Notes: generated by a model from the sequence alone, not told the origin. Positions 44,701 to 57,874 are shown, counted from the stretch's first letter. The stretch is 64,000 nucleotides of DNA from Ancylostoma caninum (GCA_037903475.1 JBAJFG010000563.1:930001-994000), one strand, 5' to 3'. Numbers and translations are program-made.

Positions 44701-47700
44701 TAGCATTTTTACCCATGACTTTCTCTATACCCAGCTGCTACTCATTGGTAATCATACCCATGAGTATGAGGTTAGTTATCCCTCCAACGATGCAATCGGC
44801 ACCAGAATTTGAATGCATCATTACGATTACCCAGGGTAAACGTGACGACAAGCGTGGTAACGATGGCTAATTTCTTGGCATCTCAACACGTTCACCCTGG
44901 AAGCCTACAATACTAGCGTTATAGTGCAGATAACGTTTAAAAAACTGGATAGATCCTCTCACCGGATACATCGCCTGCTTCTCATAATCAAGCGGAATTC
45001 TGCTCCTCAGCTCTCCGCTGGCGGTGTCAATCGTGGCGATTTTCGTCTCGTTGGTATACTTATGCATTATCGGGTCCCACAACAAGTACTTCATCTCACA
45101 TTTCGGGTTCAGCTCCTCCGCCGACACTGTGCCTATTGTCGTTCCGGGAGGCATATTCTGAATATAGCAGGAAAGATTCGCCCAATTGGCTGTACTACGG
45201 TATCTTGGTAATTTCAGAAGGGTAACCCTACCTCATCGATGACGAATTCCAGATTATTGTCCCCTGTAAATGAAGGCACGCATTTGTACGCAGGTAGAAC
45301 GTGCATGATGACGTCAGCGGATGCAAGGCGTTCGCCTTTGACAGCCCGGACTTGGAACTCGTACGTGCCGACATAGCCTGGAACAGGTACAGGGAAATTT
45401 TGGATAGACATCCCACAAAAGGGAGATGTTCTTAGCCCAAAGCCAAAGCAGAGAGCTACCTAACAGCTCTTCTTTGATTGTAATTCTTCCATTCTCATCA
45501 ATATCGAGTAAATCCGCCAATATAGTAGCGTCATTCTGAGTGTTGATGGAATACTCGACATGTCCCTGGTTAGCATTCAGAAGCTGAAATGTGATAATTG
45601 GATAGAAAAAACGGCTTGAAGGGGAGAAGTACAGGGAAAGTTTCCCACCTGTGGATGCAGGACATATCCATTTAGCGGCAGATTTTCCATAACCTTTATT
45701 TCATACGTACTCTTTTCAAACGCAATTTCTTCATCGTCTTCGGCGATTATCACAACATGGACCTGAACTGGGGTAATTTCGATTATTGGAAAGCATCACA
45801 GGGATGAAAACTGGCTGGTGAAGTAATGCATTTTTCAAATTAGGCCGGATAACCCTATGGACCAGCGTACAACCTTATGGGTTCATGGATTAACCGGAAA
45901 GTCCTGAAAAAAAGGTTATTAATTAGATTTTCTGGCCATTTTATCAAGGCAACAGGCAACGATTTTTTTTCTAGAATGCTATTTGTCTTGACATTTACAA
46001 ATTTTTCAGATTTGACCATTATAAAAATCATCCCAGTTTGATTAGATCCATGCGATGAAAGCACTCACCGGAACAGAACTCGAAGCGATTCCTTCACCAG
46101 CTTTGGCAACGAAATTCAATTCAGATCGAAGTACATTCGCGATGGAATCTTTGAGACGAATCACACCCTTGAACGAATATTGTTTGCTTCGGTTGCAATA
46201 TAGTCAATTTAGTAACGATAATTGTGTTCAAAATACATTGCACAGCTCTAAATTGCAGATAAATTGGAGTGTTTATAAAAAATCACTCAAAATTAGTTTA
46301 AAAAATCACTCAGAATACTCGACAAAAGGCAAAATTGAACAATGGAAAATTGTAAATAAACTATTAGATAGCAGCAGTGGTAGCGGGAAGATGAACGGGG
46401 AATACGTCGGGAATTTCCATATTATTCAACCGAAAATTTAAAATAAACACAAAAAAGGTGGAACACCTATATGACACCCAGTTTTTATTGTAGTTCCGTA
46501 TTACTTCAAATAATTTTGAACATTGCCTTTTAGGTTCAGAACTGGTTGAACCAGCTGGAAACCATCACTATCAATGCTAAAGAACAATGAAGAATATGAC
46601 TTTTGAAGTGTACAAGTAAGTACAACCAAGTTTTGCGTTGCTTACTCCTCTCCTCCTGCTCTTCCCACTTTTCGCTCCCCGCCAGAAAAAAAAAACAGAT
46701 CCACCAAATCACTGGGAAGAGGTTCCAAGTCGTTAGCCTACCTCCTACTTATTCCATGCTATCCAAGTGGGTTCGCATTTGGCCAAAGCATAAACTCTAT
46801 TTTTACACTGAATTTTCTTTTTTATATCTTTTTTGGTTCCATATTTCTTTTTCTTTTTTGGTTCCATATTATCCCATTATCATATCCGCTGTATAGTAAA
46901 CACATAAGGAAAAAACCAACCTTGTTATCAATGCTAAAGAAGTTTGCATCGATTCCCTCCAGGTCGTAGGACTTCACCTCTTCTCCTCGATCAGTCTGAG
47001 CTGTGACGACTAGCACAGTTGTTCCTGCAATATACCAGTTCTACATATGTGTATGCTTTCGATATTTTGTCTGAAAGCACCAGGATTTCAAGATAACTTC
47101 AAGGATCATGTAACTGGCTCAACAAAAGAATATTTCACGCACAGGTGTCGTGGAAAATGGGTTGTCAGATTCGCGCAAGCGCGCTACCCCCGAACAAAAC
47201 TCACGAAAAATCAATAAAATCAGTAAATCAATAACAACACCGTGCAGAGTTGCCGTCAGGTTCGTGATCAGCGTGATAAAAAATCCCATTTCGATCCGGA
47301 TTGGAGCTAAACTGAGGAAAATCGATAAAATCGATCAATAAATCGATATCCGGATTGATACTATCCGATGAGTAGTGTCCTAGGCCCTCCGCCTTATTCA
47401 GATGGTGTCCCATGTTTCCGAGCCTCCTTCTTCACCACCTTGCCTACAGATGCATTCCTATCGTTTGAATTTGGCGCCCACGCGCGCCGTCTAGATTTTT
47501 GAAAAAAGTGTCGTAAGCGTTTCTATGTTTCATACATAGATTTCTCACACTTTTGTCTCATGAGTAAACAAATAAAGGAAGCGTTCTATCTGGAGGTAGA
47601 GCAGCGCTCACCTAATGGATCTGATTTCCTCACATCTCCTTGGTACTGTTTCTCCATAAATGTTGTCCTAGAAACACGCGACGGTGTGATGATCACTGTG

Positions 47701-50700
47701 AAATTTGCCTGAGCACTTTGCTCCCCACTACGATCACTTGCAGTGACTGTGAGCAGCTCTTCGTTGAGGTCCGTGAGTGAGCGAGCTGTTGTTATGGTCC
47801 CTAAAATAAATTTTCTGTAGGGTGGTACCCAAAAACATCGTCAGTATAAGTTGTTTCACCTGTGGAGTTGTCAATCGTAAAGGCATCCGAGGGCGATTTC
47901 AGCTCGTAGATGTATTTGGTGGCATTAGAGATTACGCTCTGTAGCAGAGCAGGTGTATAGACGAAAGTTCCCACAGGAGAGTCCGCAGGAACCCGCACAG
48001 TCTTGGGAACCTGCAAAGCTTTTTTAATTGCACAAAGCAAAGAAGGTGCAAGAGGAGAAGGAAAAGAGGAGCACTAAAAAGGTAGAGCAAAGTTACCTTG
48101 ATAAATCCTAGTGGAATTGGTTCCTCCACCACCAGCGGGTGCTTCCTCACAATTATAAAGTGTTGCTTAACTGAAACAATGTAGTATGATCACTGATCGA
48201 GCTAGAATTGCGTATTTTCCCATGAAAACAGTGTACAGTGGACGTCAATGGCGTTGGCCCATTCGCGGCCTCGAGAAGCACGCCGCGCAACCGCGCCGCG
48301 CGCGCCGTAAACAATGTTTTCTGGCTACTGTTAGTCCATTTCTAGCAGCTTTTATACCCGATTCTAAGGATTTTCGACCTAATCGGTTAGAAAAGGGCAT
48401 AGCGTAGCATTTCGGCGGCAAACGACAACGATCCCATGGCGCGCGGCGCGGTCGCGCTGCGTCCTTCTCGAGGCCGTGGATGGGCCACCGCCATTGCCGT
48501 TCACGTAGATGCTTGATGAAAGGAATAATTCTGCTTTATGAGGGAAATAATTTTCAAGAAAATCTGTAATTATTACATCAAATATTCAGTGCAGTACACC
48601 TATACAATATGGCATGGATAGCATATAGTAAGCATCTCAGTGACGCCAAATTTTTTCCATTTCTTTTTTTTTCTTGGTTTTCTTTTGAATATTTCTAACT
48701 GTTTGTCCGCATCTTCGATATCAATCGACTTGTAAAACATCAGAACAACAAGTCGAAACAATTACAATATTCCTAATAAAGTCAATTTTTTAAGCCGATT
48801 TTGGAAACAGAAATGTTTTTAGATTCACTAATTTCAGATTTCGCTTCTTGCAATAGTTTTATTGTTCTGATTCTTGTTATTTTTTGTTCTTACTTATGGA
48901 AGGGTGCAAGTACATTTGGAAGAGTTTCTGATAAGGTAAGAGCATCTCATTGAAAAAAAATTGTCTAGAATGGGATCAGTAGCACAAGGGAAATTATTTA
49001 GACAAAGAACAGCTAGCACAGAAGCAACAGCGAGAGTTATAGGAAAAATTTTCTAAATAATTGAGTTATAGGCAGGCCCATTCTACATAATTCTACACAG
49101 GCACAACAGTAAAGCCCGGCAAGAATCCGGGAAAGTCACCTTGTAAGGGATTGAGGTTTCAAAGTCGTCTAGAAAGCCCCTAGAAAGTCTTCTTCTTTAG
49201 CAGCAAGAGTTCATCAAGAGAACACTACCATAAATGGACTGTCGAGAATTTCACTATCGAGGATTACTTCTAAACCTGAGAAAGTGAGAAAGATGCAAAG
49301 CTTCCCGCTCATCCTTGACCTAGCAGAGTTCCTCTACATATTAATGCATCATGCATAGAGGGCAATTTATACCAGCTGCGTGCGTCAATCGCGCAGCAGT
49401 CGCACGCATCCATTTAAGAGGGATTTTCCATGAAGACCGGTCAACACGGCATGTACATCCTCAACGAAATAAACGCGCGGCCGCCGAGAAGCCACACACG
49501 CGTGCGTCCGAGCTGCGACTGCGATGCGACTGCAATGCGACTGTGCCCTTCATCATATAGACGCCCGCGCGTCAGTCGCACGCATCCATTATAAACTGGC
49601 CTTATCTTGCGATGTTTATCAATACCTGTTATCACTAGCTTAGACGGGTTGCTATTACAAATTGTACCCATGTGCACTCGGAAAGCTCGGCCAGTTCACT
49701 ATAGAGAGGCGGGTAGAATCATTAAGTTCTCGGAAAATTCCATGAATTTGACCATAGAATTCCCATAAGTGCCAAAAAATTTTAAGACCCTATAAATCGA
49801 CTCAAAAGCAACATTCTTATCCGATGCAGGAAAAGAAAATCTTTCACAAAATAGCCTTCAAGAGGTCCCCTTTAGAAAGTCCCCGCTTCTACTGCTCTAT
49901 TTTATGCAGCAGCATAAAACCCGAGGGATAAACCCTAAACATCCGTACAAATATGGTCCTAACCCCTTTATCTAGCTACATATTTCTGCAGGAAACACAG
50001 CCTTTTCTCTGTAACTTCGTGAAATTTCACTTCTTTCAACAGCCAGCCACTCACCTGTAACCGAAGGCTCCGCTGGGTGTGCTTGATCCTGAGCTCGCAG
50101 CTCAGTGGTCAGCGTAACCAGTGGAAGGTCAAAGATTCGCTCATTCAGAACCAGATCAGCTGTTTTGCCGTTCATCTGCACCTTGAACATCTCGACGCTC
50201 AATTCGTTGGCTTTACTTCCATTTAGGTACATCCCTGAGATGGACTCGATCGACAGCTGAATCGCTGCGTCGTCGTCGGCGTCGGTTAGTTCGATACTAG
50301 CCACTTTTGTGCCGCGTTTTGTGCCTGAAATTCCAATAATTTTTCTGAATTGCGGTGAAATTCTTGCCGTCCACACTCACTCGCACTGAGCACATCCGTT
50401 CGTCGTGTCGGACCAATAATTTTCACCGGATACGAGTTTATACCCATCACTGCAATGTCAACCCATGCTGTTGCGACCAGGAACTGTCCTTCTGTTGTTC
50501 GAGCGGAAACCTAGACGAGCCGCTGTCTTTGTTGATGTTACAGTAACCATAAAAAATACAGTACCAGTGTGGTGAAATTCCTAGAGTCCTTTTCTGGTTC
50601 TCTTTGATAGAACAACATCCCCTGATCGTCTATGGTGATCGCTCCTTGGCCGCCTTCAGCTATGTCGTAGTGAACGGTGTGGTTACCGGCATCTGCTATT

Positions 50701-53700
50701 TCCACTATGCCTACCATAGTTTGGCCAGGAGACACGGTGAACGAGTAGGATTCCTGAAAGTGAAACTGTAGTAGAGTCAAAACTTTATTGGTAACTACTC
50801 TAGGTTGCGGTACTGGTGAACAGACCAGGGTTCTGCATCGTTCTTGTTACCGTGGGTGAACGTGTATGCACTCCCAAATTTACCCGGTGCCAACACGATA
50901 CGTTTACCCTGAGCAATCGCAATAATTTGTCTAGGGCCAGGGCTCGGATGCCTGACTCACTGCGGTTACCCATGGTAAACGTGTTAACGTACCCAAATTT
51001 ACTCTATACCTGACGACCACCAACATTTTTACCCACACATGACATTCTATATACTCAGCTGCCAACCATGGGTAACCATACCCAAGGTTAGCTTTACGTA
51101 TAACTATGCCTATCATTCGTCCGGAGTCCGTACCCAGTTAGTGATGTGTAAAAAGCATAACACAGGCTGACAACCTGGGCCCGAGTGCACCTTTGGCTGG
51201 GTGACTTCATACCCATGAGCACCATTACCCATTACCAGTTGAGCCTAGATCACGTCACGCGGGGCAAACATGTTGATGGGTGCCGGGTAAAAAGTAGACT
51301 TGGGTAGGCTGTCACGTTTACCATGGGAAACCACAATGATGCATTCGGACGCGACGAACGTGTTTTGAATCACTAACGAAAAAATGAGTCATTCAAAGTT
51401 CGGACGCAAGGGGGAAGGGGTAATGTCATACCCATGGATACAATTATCGACATGTAGCAATTGGGTATAGACAATTTCATGGCCTTTCATGGCATCATTG
51501 ACATTACCCAGGGTAAATTTGTTCACTCCTATGTTAATGATGGGTAGATTTCGATGGTGGTAACACATTTACCCTCATCATTGCCTACTTATCTCAACTT
51601 ACCCAAAGTTCCTCAATATTACTAATTAGTGCCTTTTCGTGAACGTTTTATCTGTCAACGCACTTCTGGTGCAATAAATAAATAAATAAATAAATAACCT
51701 CAACGATGCATGCGGTCCCATGTGATGCAAATATGTCAAAAGATGAAGGCCAAGTTTGGGCACGCTAACACCTCACCGTGGGTAACCTCAATAGTTCATC
51801 CAAGCCCAAAATATTCTTTTATTAACAGAGCTAGGAACAGAAAAGCTGTTTTAGCTAGTAAACTCGCTGGACCAGTAAAAAAATTCCCAAAATTTACAGC
51901 ATTTAGAACTGAAATTGCTAGTAATTTGAGTCAAATTGACTGGATCACCACACCTTCACGAATTTGAATCCTTTCAGACCCTCAACTGCACGAGTTAGAG
52001 TGACCGGGATTGTTGTTCGGATCGACGTCTTCGCATCAGTTGCCACTGCTGTCAGGTTCAACTGCGAGCCGTAGCCGTTCACGGTCAGAAATTCCGGATG
52101 CTGAAAAATTCCATTCCTAGGACTCCGAAAATGAAAAATACACTCGTCAAGGAAACACCCTACCTGCACCATAAGCACTCCGCTTTTCGGATGGATTGAG
52201 AAAAGTCCTGTGATGTCCTGTAGTGTGTACATAACATCACCTGTGGATCCTGAAATGAATTTCAGGAAAGTTATTGGTGCGAATTGTGTGAATTAGGAAC
52301 TGAAGGATGGGAAATAAAAGTTGTACTAATAGTATAATTTTAACTTGTTTTTAGCAGGTTATTTTACAGGCATTCAACTAGTAGAATATAGCGAGGCTAG
52401 CTTTTCTATTTCAGATGGCATTTTTGGTAGAATTTTTTATCTTCCACCTGATTTTCATGGAATTCATGTTTAGTGGTGTGGTTTATTTTAAGGATTCAAT
52501 TTGTTTTGTTTGTTAAAATCTCAACGCGTTGTAAGTTTTTTCTTGGATACCATCACTTAGTGAATGGAAAGTGAAGGATCCAAACGTGAGCCTGTACAAT
52601 TCAGAATTATATGGCTCCATGTGGTGAGGTTCGAACTACTATTGATTTCGCCTAAATCACCTCGATTAATTCCATAAAGGCACCGCCCCTCTCAACACAA
52701 TTTTCTGAGATTTTCAAACGAAGAGAATCTTCATTGGTCGCTGATAACAATGGTATGCGCGTTAGCGTGCGAATCCGCTGAAAAACCTGCTTTCTAGTCT
52801 TACGTTTTGTGGAGCTTGTGGGCGGAGCAAGGGGCGCCACTACAGCGTTTCCGCACCATGCACCCCTCCTTTCTGATCACATATGAAGTGCACCTTTTAT
52901 CCTGTCAGAGAGTGGTTAATGGGAATCTCTTACGAGGAGTTAATCTCGTGGGGAAGTACGCCCCAGGGTGTGAGTTCATTATTGAGAAACTCAGGCTTCT
53001 CGCATTGGCTCCTTCCCTGGCCACGCCCACATGCTCCCCAACAGTTGTGGATCAAAAACGGTGATTCTGCCAATTTTGCACGGAACCATGTATAGCACTA
53101 TGATCAGCAACTCCTGAGCTAGGATTCATGAACGCTTAAACAACTTCCATATTCTGCGGCTCCTAACATAACGCAGTCTATAGAATGAAAATTAGTGCTA
53201 ACCAACGTTGGTTTGCTAGGTTAAGCATTCCAGCTCTGGAGATTCCTTTTCTTGAAGACAGAGGTAAGACAGTGCATTTAGCCATTCCTGGTAACTTTAT
53301 TAAAAGGAGTTCTTCGTCCTAAGGTTGGCTGGGAGTGCTTCAAGGGTTCTGACGGCACATAAGAGTTTGGCAGAGTTCCGCTAATGAGTAGGGTACCTAG
53401 GAAAACTCCGCTGTTTCTTTAGGGCTCCCTGAAAGACCCACCTGTGGTCATGACTTTCACTGCTTTCTCGAAAACTCCGACCTCCTCTTCCAGAATAGCA
53501 CTGTATGGAGTGTTCAGGAACTTGAACTTCTGCTCTTCCTAGAAAAGGTCGCTTTGAGAGACTTTGGGGAGTAATAGAGATATAAAAATTTCTCTAAACA
53601 AGATTGCAGGCTGCAAAACGGCTAGTTTTAATCGCTATGGGTGTCCTTCCGCGAACGCGACCGCACGCGCGACTGCATGCGACTGTTGAGAAGTGATACG

Positions 53701-56700
53701 AACTATGAATGGAGGACAAACCTTCGAAGTAAAGCTGAGTGTGGTGAATTGTTGCGATTTCTCATTTGTAGCAGAGAGCAGCAGTGTGAACACCGGTGGC
53801 GCACTGCATTCATGTTCGCATGGAATGGCACTTATATAGACGAGTTGTCCCTCGTTTTTGACGCTGAATCGGTCCGATCGTGGCCCAATGAGGGCGAAGT
53901 TCGTACCGGCTGGTGGATCCGCTTTCAACTGGAAGGATGACCCAGTAAAGGTGGATTCGTGGATTTGGCAGAATCCTACAAACCTTGACTATTGCGATCT
54001 CTGTTTCATCGAAGTGATGCTCGAGACTGAGCTCATAGTTCTCCTTCTCGAAGGGTGGAACTTCTCGCACGTCGTCCGACGCCTCCTCAGCGGTTTTTAC
54101 CTCAATGGGCACCTCATGCTCTCTTCCTGAGATTAGCGCCAATGCTTTCAGCTAAAAATCCATTTATCATTTTGTCTGGAATGTTTTTACACGAAGGAAG
54201 TTCGATAATTCTACCCACCGTCAGTTTCTCACCACCGTTGGTTCGCAGCTTCTGTGGATCCACAACGAGCAGATGAATCGGTGCACCCGGTCCAGCGATA
54301 GGAGGTGAGACTGAGATCGTCTCTGATGGCGGTTCAAGGGTTAACGCAACATCTTCGTTACCCTAGGAGAGTTTCCATAGATGTAAATTCATGGATTTTA
54401 CTATTCTTTGCATGGTCGGTAGTATCGTGATTTTTAGAATTTGAAAAGGAAGTTTCGAGCAAAACTCTAGGATTTCGTTGCATACGATCCAGAACTGTAT
54501 TAATTCAAAAAAGAAGTGGAATCTGGCGACGGATCGATGATTCGCACTAAATCAAATCGCTTCATTTCATTGAACACTCCGAAATCGGACGAAAATTGCA
54601 CTAAATCGAACTTGAGACGAAACAAATTGCCGTTTCAACGACACATCCAGGCTGAATTGTCCAGCAATTAATCAAAAGTTCGCCATGCGTGCAGATAGTT
54701 GCTTGAAAGAATTCTGTGGCAGTACATTCTAGCTTGATGTACTGTATTCTACAGTACTTAACCTTATTCCGAATTCGACAGACCCAGCTTATGACCCAGG
54801 TGGACATGGATTGCCCAGCAAGTACTGTTTTGAATAAGAGCGATCTACTCTTGGAACAAAAGACCATTTCTTGCAGGTGGCTTAGTAGCCTAAGGTGCCA
54901 AGGCAGGTCCTGACCTGGCCTGATTCAAGCGTCCTGACGAATTTTTGCCGTGCGTCCGTTTGCGTGAAGTAAAGCGTCGCCCGAGAAATTCATACAGAAC
55001 GTACATAGTAGTATTTAGTAGTATAATGACTTATGCGTGAATATTTCTAGGGGAAAAAATCGGTGGACCTTTCCAGAGTGGATCTAGCCTTCCTCATAAT
55101 CTCTTTGCAATATCAGGGCTGGGATTCATGAAGCGATAACCAAGCAAACCAACAATGGTTAGCGCGACTGGCTACCGTATAGACTACATAATGCTAGGAG
55201 ACGCAGGATGCGAAAGTTGGTTTGGTAATCTTGCTTCGCAGGGTTATGCATTCATGAATCCTAGCTCAGATGGATGTATGCAATCACTATTCACCCCACG
55301 CTGACAGATTGACCCACTACTTATTTAAGTTTTTTATTGATTTATTGCAGATTTATGCATTGATTTTTATTGTTTTTATAACTGTTTTCATAACTTCTTC
55401 ATTTCATCTTTTATTGACAACGGAAGCCTTATGTTAACGCTAGTCTAATTACATCATTTGCGAGAGGGTGCTATATGGAACAGCGAAAACTATTTCAAGG
55501 ACAAGATCGCCGTTAGCGGGCCGATCTTGATGGTTAGCGTTGTGAGAATGGATCGAGTAGAACAATGCTCAGAATCTCTGCAGTGAGTTGCAAGTTGGAA
55601 ACGAGGATTTACCCAAACCAACTAACAAACAGGCTTTTAAGTAGTAAAACTTGTAAACTAGTTTAGCATCATTGCAGGTCTGAAAAGATAGGGGCCGACA
55701 GGCTTTTCATTCTGCAACTATTTTACTAGAAACTGGCAAGAGCAACTATTTCACCAGCTTCTACCAAGGCGTGAAAAAAAAACAAGAAAAGAAACCCACC
55801 TCCAGAACCCTCAAAGGTTGATCGGCCAGCAGTTCATCGTGAGGTTCAGCGTTAGGAGGGACATACAGCGTGGTAATGGGAGCTCCAATCAGGTCTACAT
55901 AAAAGAGAACAGTATCAAAACTGAGTTCAGCAAAAAAATTAAGAAAAAAAAAATAATTCAGTGGGATAAAAATTAGGGGAAAGGACAACAATTCATCCAA
56001 AATAGCAAGACAAGAGGACTTCCCTTCAAGATTTCAAATCCGAAACTAAAAAGAACAATGAGGCAGCATTCATTTACTGCTCGTGCAGGGTCATTTTTGC
56101 AATTAAGGACAAGCTTGACACCCTGCTGGAAAAATTTTGCATTGTTCAAACGAATCGCTGCACGTGTTCTTCTAAAGTATTAGATTGTGTGCCTCTAAGT
56201 ATTCTTTGTAGTGTACATTCTTTTTCATAATCAGCTGTAATTTTCTTTAATAGTTTGTATTGTATCGTGACGTAATATTATCTCACGACTGTCTTAAATA
56301 GTCGTAATAAATCTATCTGTCTATCTAAGAGCAACTGGCTCGCCTAGTTTGATTTTCTGGAAGGTCTGATCGATGCCTGACTCAGCCACTGTACTTCGAC
56401 AGGTGTATAGCACCCTGTGTGGGCGTCGTTCCGTGAAATCGAATTTGATGCATAGCGTTTATTAGTGGGACTCCTCATGGTGACACCAGCAATGAATCTC
56501 CAAGATCGATAGCTATTGAGATCGATGTCGCTGGGCGGGGGTGGGGGCTGCTGTAGATGGAGTATGGACGCACAACATGAGAAAATTCGGTCTGTGCAGT
56601 GGTGGAGAACCATGAGTTAGTTGATCCATTTTTCTCGGGTAAAGAGGACCACAAAAAAGCATGTGAAATGAATTATGTAGTGTATAATGAGTTGAGTTGT

Positions 56701-57874
56701 GTATGAACCTGGTTTCAAACAACCAAAAATGCATAGATGATGAGAGAACGTGATAGAAAGAGGAAGAGAAAGAGAGAAGAAGAAAGAAAAGAAGATACAA
56801 GAGCTCCATTGCATACGACGCAATCAGAGCTGATAGGCTATCACAGTAAATGGAAAAAGGTTGAGGAAGGGAGGCCCGTCTCTGATAACTGTGCTGGACA
56901 AACGCAGACCAAACGACATAGTGGCTCGAGTAGAAACCCTAGCAGCAACGGTTGTCAGTTGCTGCTAGGGTTTCTACTCGAATGATGATCGTTGCCGTCC
57001 TTCAGCAATTGCTGCTAAAGGGCTGATAGCTTGAGCAACACTCAAGGGGAGGATGGCAGCAACTGGCAACCGTTGCTGCAGGGTTTCTACTCCAACCATT
57101 ACGCCGTTCGGGCTGCGTTCCTGCTGCGCAGTTATCAGAGGTAGAGTTGGCATGAGCAGGATTACGCTCCATTCCAGCATCTCATTTATGGTTTTGATGA
57201 AATTTTCCCAGGGGTATCGCGCGTTCATATTGTGAACGGTCACCTCTCACTAAGCCCATGGGTGTTTTTTCACAAAGTGGATCAGATAAAGTCGGTGGTT
57301 TATAAGAATTACTATCAGTAGTTATTCGTCTTTACATCTAAGGCAAACTCTAGCAGAAAATCGTCTCACTGTTCTTCAAACTACACACCAGGATGAAGCA
57401 GATCTTCCAGGCGAAAACTGATCCCTCTGAAGCAAGCCGTAGCTTCTGTGCCATTTTTTTGCAGTAAAGGTTTCTCCATAGACATCGTTGGTATCTCTAG
57501 CCTCTTGAACTGCATTAGGTCCATAACTGGTGTCGAACAGTTGAACACTAGAGCTCCCGTCGAATTAGAGGATCGCATCCCATGCGATAAAAAATAAGGA
57601 GTAGTGGTAAGTGAGGAAATCCGTCATAAGGGAACGAAACGGGCAAATGGGTTACACTCTTTTACGAGTTTTACCCTTTTCTTTCCTATGCAAGACCTTC
57701 ACATTATATTAACAATTTTTTAATAATACTGGCAAAGAGTGAAACAAGAGCTACAAAACGGCTCATGACACGGGGTTGAACGTTGTTGAAATCCGAGTAT
57801 AAAAGCAGGATAAAAAAAAGCAGCACGAATTTAATGCCCACCCCAACAGTAATTAGCACTGTATTGGTTTCCAT
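38746..57874 (-). CDS. Divergent cadherin, single-pass, about 31 exons
   Basis: Exons, 5' to 3': 57772-57874, 57389-57547 (both tentative), 55800-55894, 54219-54362, 53984-54151, 53722-53928, 53442-53538, 52164-52249, 51954-52100, 50565-50753, 50381-50510, 50055-50324, 48097-48170, 47860-48010, 47612-47800, 46921-47024, 46069-46167, 45649-45762, 45460-45583, 45232-45377, 44963-45157, 43751-43867, 42851-43038, 42687-42773, 42426-42550, 42234-42360, 41097-41184, 40882-40973, 39111-39210, 38938-39051, 38746-38874. All phases match. Cadherin signatures: [51 protein letters not shown] across an exon junction, [28 protein letters not shown]. Most repeats lack full calcium-binding DxNDN motifs. The signal peptide candidate is [11 protein letters not shown]. 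One membrane helix ([20 protein letters not shown]) precedes CHYRTK and TAA. It should mediate surface adhesion; the near-absent tail argues against catenin binding. A GTAAGA overlapping the stop could instead splice to 38592-38636. Confidence 0.88.
39520..39975. repeat. 60-bp minisatellite, about 8 units, with a 120-bp higher-order period
   Basis: TAGTGGGGAAAAC-type cores recur at about 39536, 39596, 39656, 39715, 39775, 39835, 39895 and 39955. Odd units carry a GTCCACG-type segment and even units a GTGCACG/GTGTATG-type segment, so the array alternates A-B. Because 60 is a multiple of three, long frames stay open on both strands; I regard these as artefacts. It lies in a cadherin intron. Confidence 0.9.
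40543..40822. mobile_element. hAT-like MITE with CAGTGGCGGACGCAG ends
   Basis: CAGTGGCGGACGCAG at the left and CTGCGTCCGCCACTG at the right are perfect inverted repeats. ATACTAAT flanks both sides (40535-40542, 40823-40830), an 8-bp duplication typical of hAT elements, although local ACTAAT repeats weaken this. The core is AT-rich with (G)n/(C)n arms. It lies in a cadherin intron. Confidence 0.85.
43303..43417. mobile_element. Short MITE, about 33-bp inverted ends
   Basis: GTGTATCATCGTGAGG and the inverted CCTCACTGTGATACAC, extended by AGGGCGTTA/TAACGCCC, bound a 115-bp non-coding segment in a cadherin intron. Possibly Tc1/mariner-related; no TSD was assigned. Confidence 0.65.
44090..44850. 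repeat. GGTAAAC-family repeat cluster in cadherin intron
   Basis: At least three head-to-tail or nested copies: GATGGGTAATATCATGCCC.. (44131), GGATGGGTAAGCTCGCACCC (44418), AGATTACCCAGAGGAAG (44588), ACCCATGGTAAATTTGTTGA (44647), ATTACCCAGGGTAAACGTGA (44825). ACCCATG(G)GTA palindromes occur every 50-100 bp. The whole stretch lies between cadherin exons 43751-43867 and 44963-45157. Confidence 0.7.
48234..48507. mobile_element. TACAGTGGACGTC-family MITE, copy 2
   Basis: Starts TACAGTGGACGTCAATGGCG and ends with the slightly decayed inverse (CCGTTCACGTA). Arms share GGCCTCGAGAAG and GCGCGGCGCG blocks over about 70 bp. Same family as 27196-27613, without the nested insertion. It lies in the cadherin intron just upstream of exon 48097-48170. 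Confidence 0.82.
49363..49604. mobile_element. Possible GC-rich MITE
   Basis: A left arm around TTTATACCAGCTGCGTGCG and a right arm around CGCACGCATCCATTATAAA are roughly inverted over 30-35 bp, and GTGCGTCC/GCGACTGCGATGCGACTG repeats fill the interior. The edges are estimates. It lies in a cadherin intron. Confidence 0.35.
50812..51800. repeat. GGTAAAC-family repeat cluster in cadherin intron
   Basis: Several overlapping copies fill the intron between cadherin exons 50565-50753 and 51954-52100: TTACCCATGGTAAACGTGTT (50967), ACCATGGGTAACCATACCC (51066), CACGTTTACCATGGGAAACC (51313), ATTACCCAGGGTAAATTTGT (51503), GGGTAACCTCAATAG (51780). ACCCAAATTTAC is a recurrent inner block. A (AATA)n run sits at 51674-51697. 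Confidence 0.7.
53116..53236. mobile_element. GGGCTGGGATTCATG-family MITE, diverged copy
   Basis: GAGCTAGGATTCATGAACGC faces GTTAAGCATTCCAGCTC. AACCAACGTTGGTTTGC in the interior matches the nested copy at 27327-27468. It is the most decayed of three copies and lies in a cadherin intron. Confidence 0.6.
55116..55267. mobile_element. GGGCTGGGATTCATG-family MITE, copy in cadherin intron
   Basis: GGGCTGGGATTCATGAAGCG at the left and ATTCATGAATCCTAGCTC at the right. The interior AACCAAGCAAACCAACAATG and AAAGTTGGTTTGG match the copy at 27327. Confidence 0.72.
56880..57140. mobile_element. CTCTGATAAC-family MITE, copy 2
   Basis: Ends CTCTGATAACTGTGC and GCGCAGTTATCAGAG are inverted, and the arms share AACCCTAGCAGCAACGGTTG. 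This copy has a second inner hairpin (CAGTTGCTGCTAGGGTTTC facing the left arm), suggesting an internal rearrangement. It lies in a 5' cadherin intron. Confidence 0.8.

Noticed and set aside
52620..52640. GGTTCGAACT resembling a tRNA B box
   Set aside because: No A box, acceptor stem or anticodon arm could be formed around it.
56344..56613. Minus-strand Pro-rich ORF ([16 protein letters not shown]..) as a cadherin exon
   Set aside because: No donor of the phase required by the next exon at 55894 could be found. Exon 57389-57547 joins to 55894 with correct phase instead.
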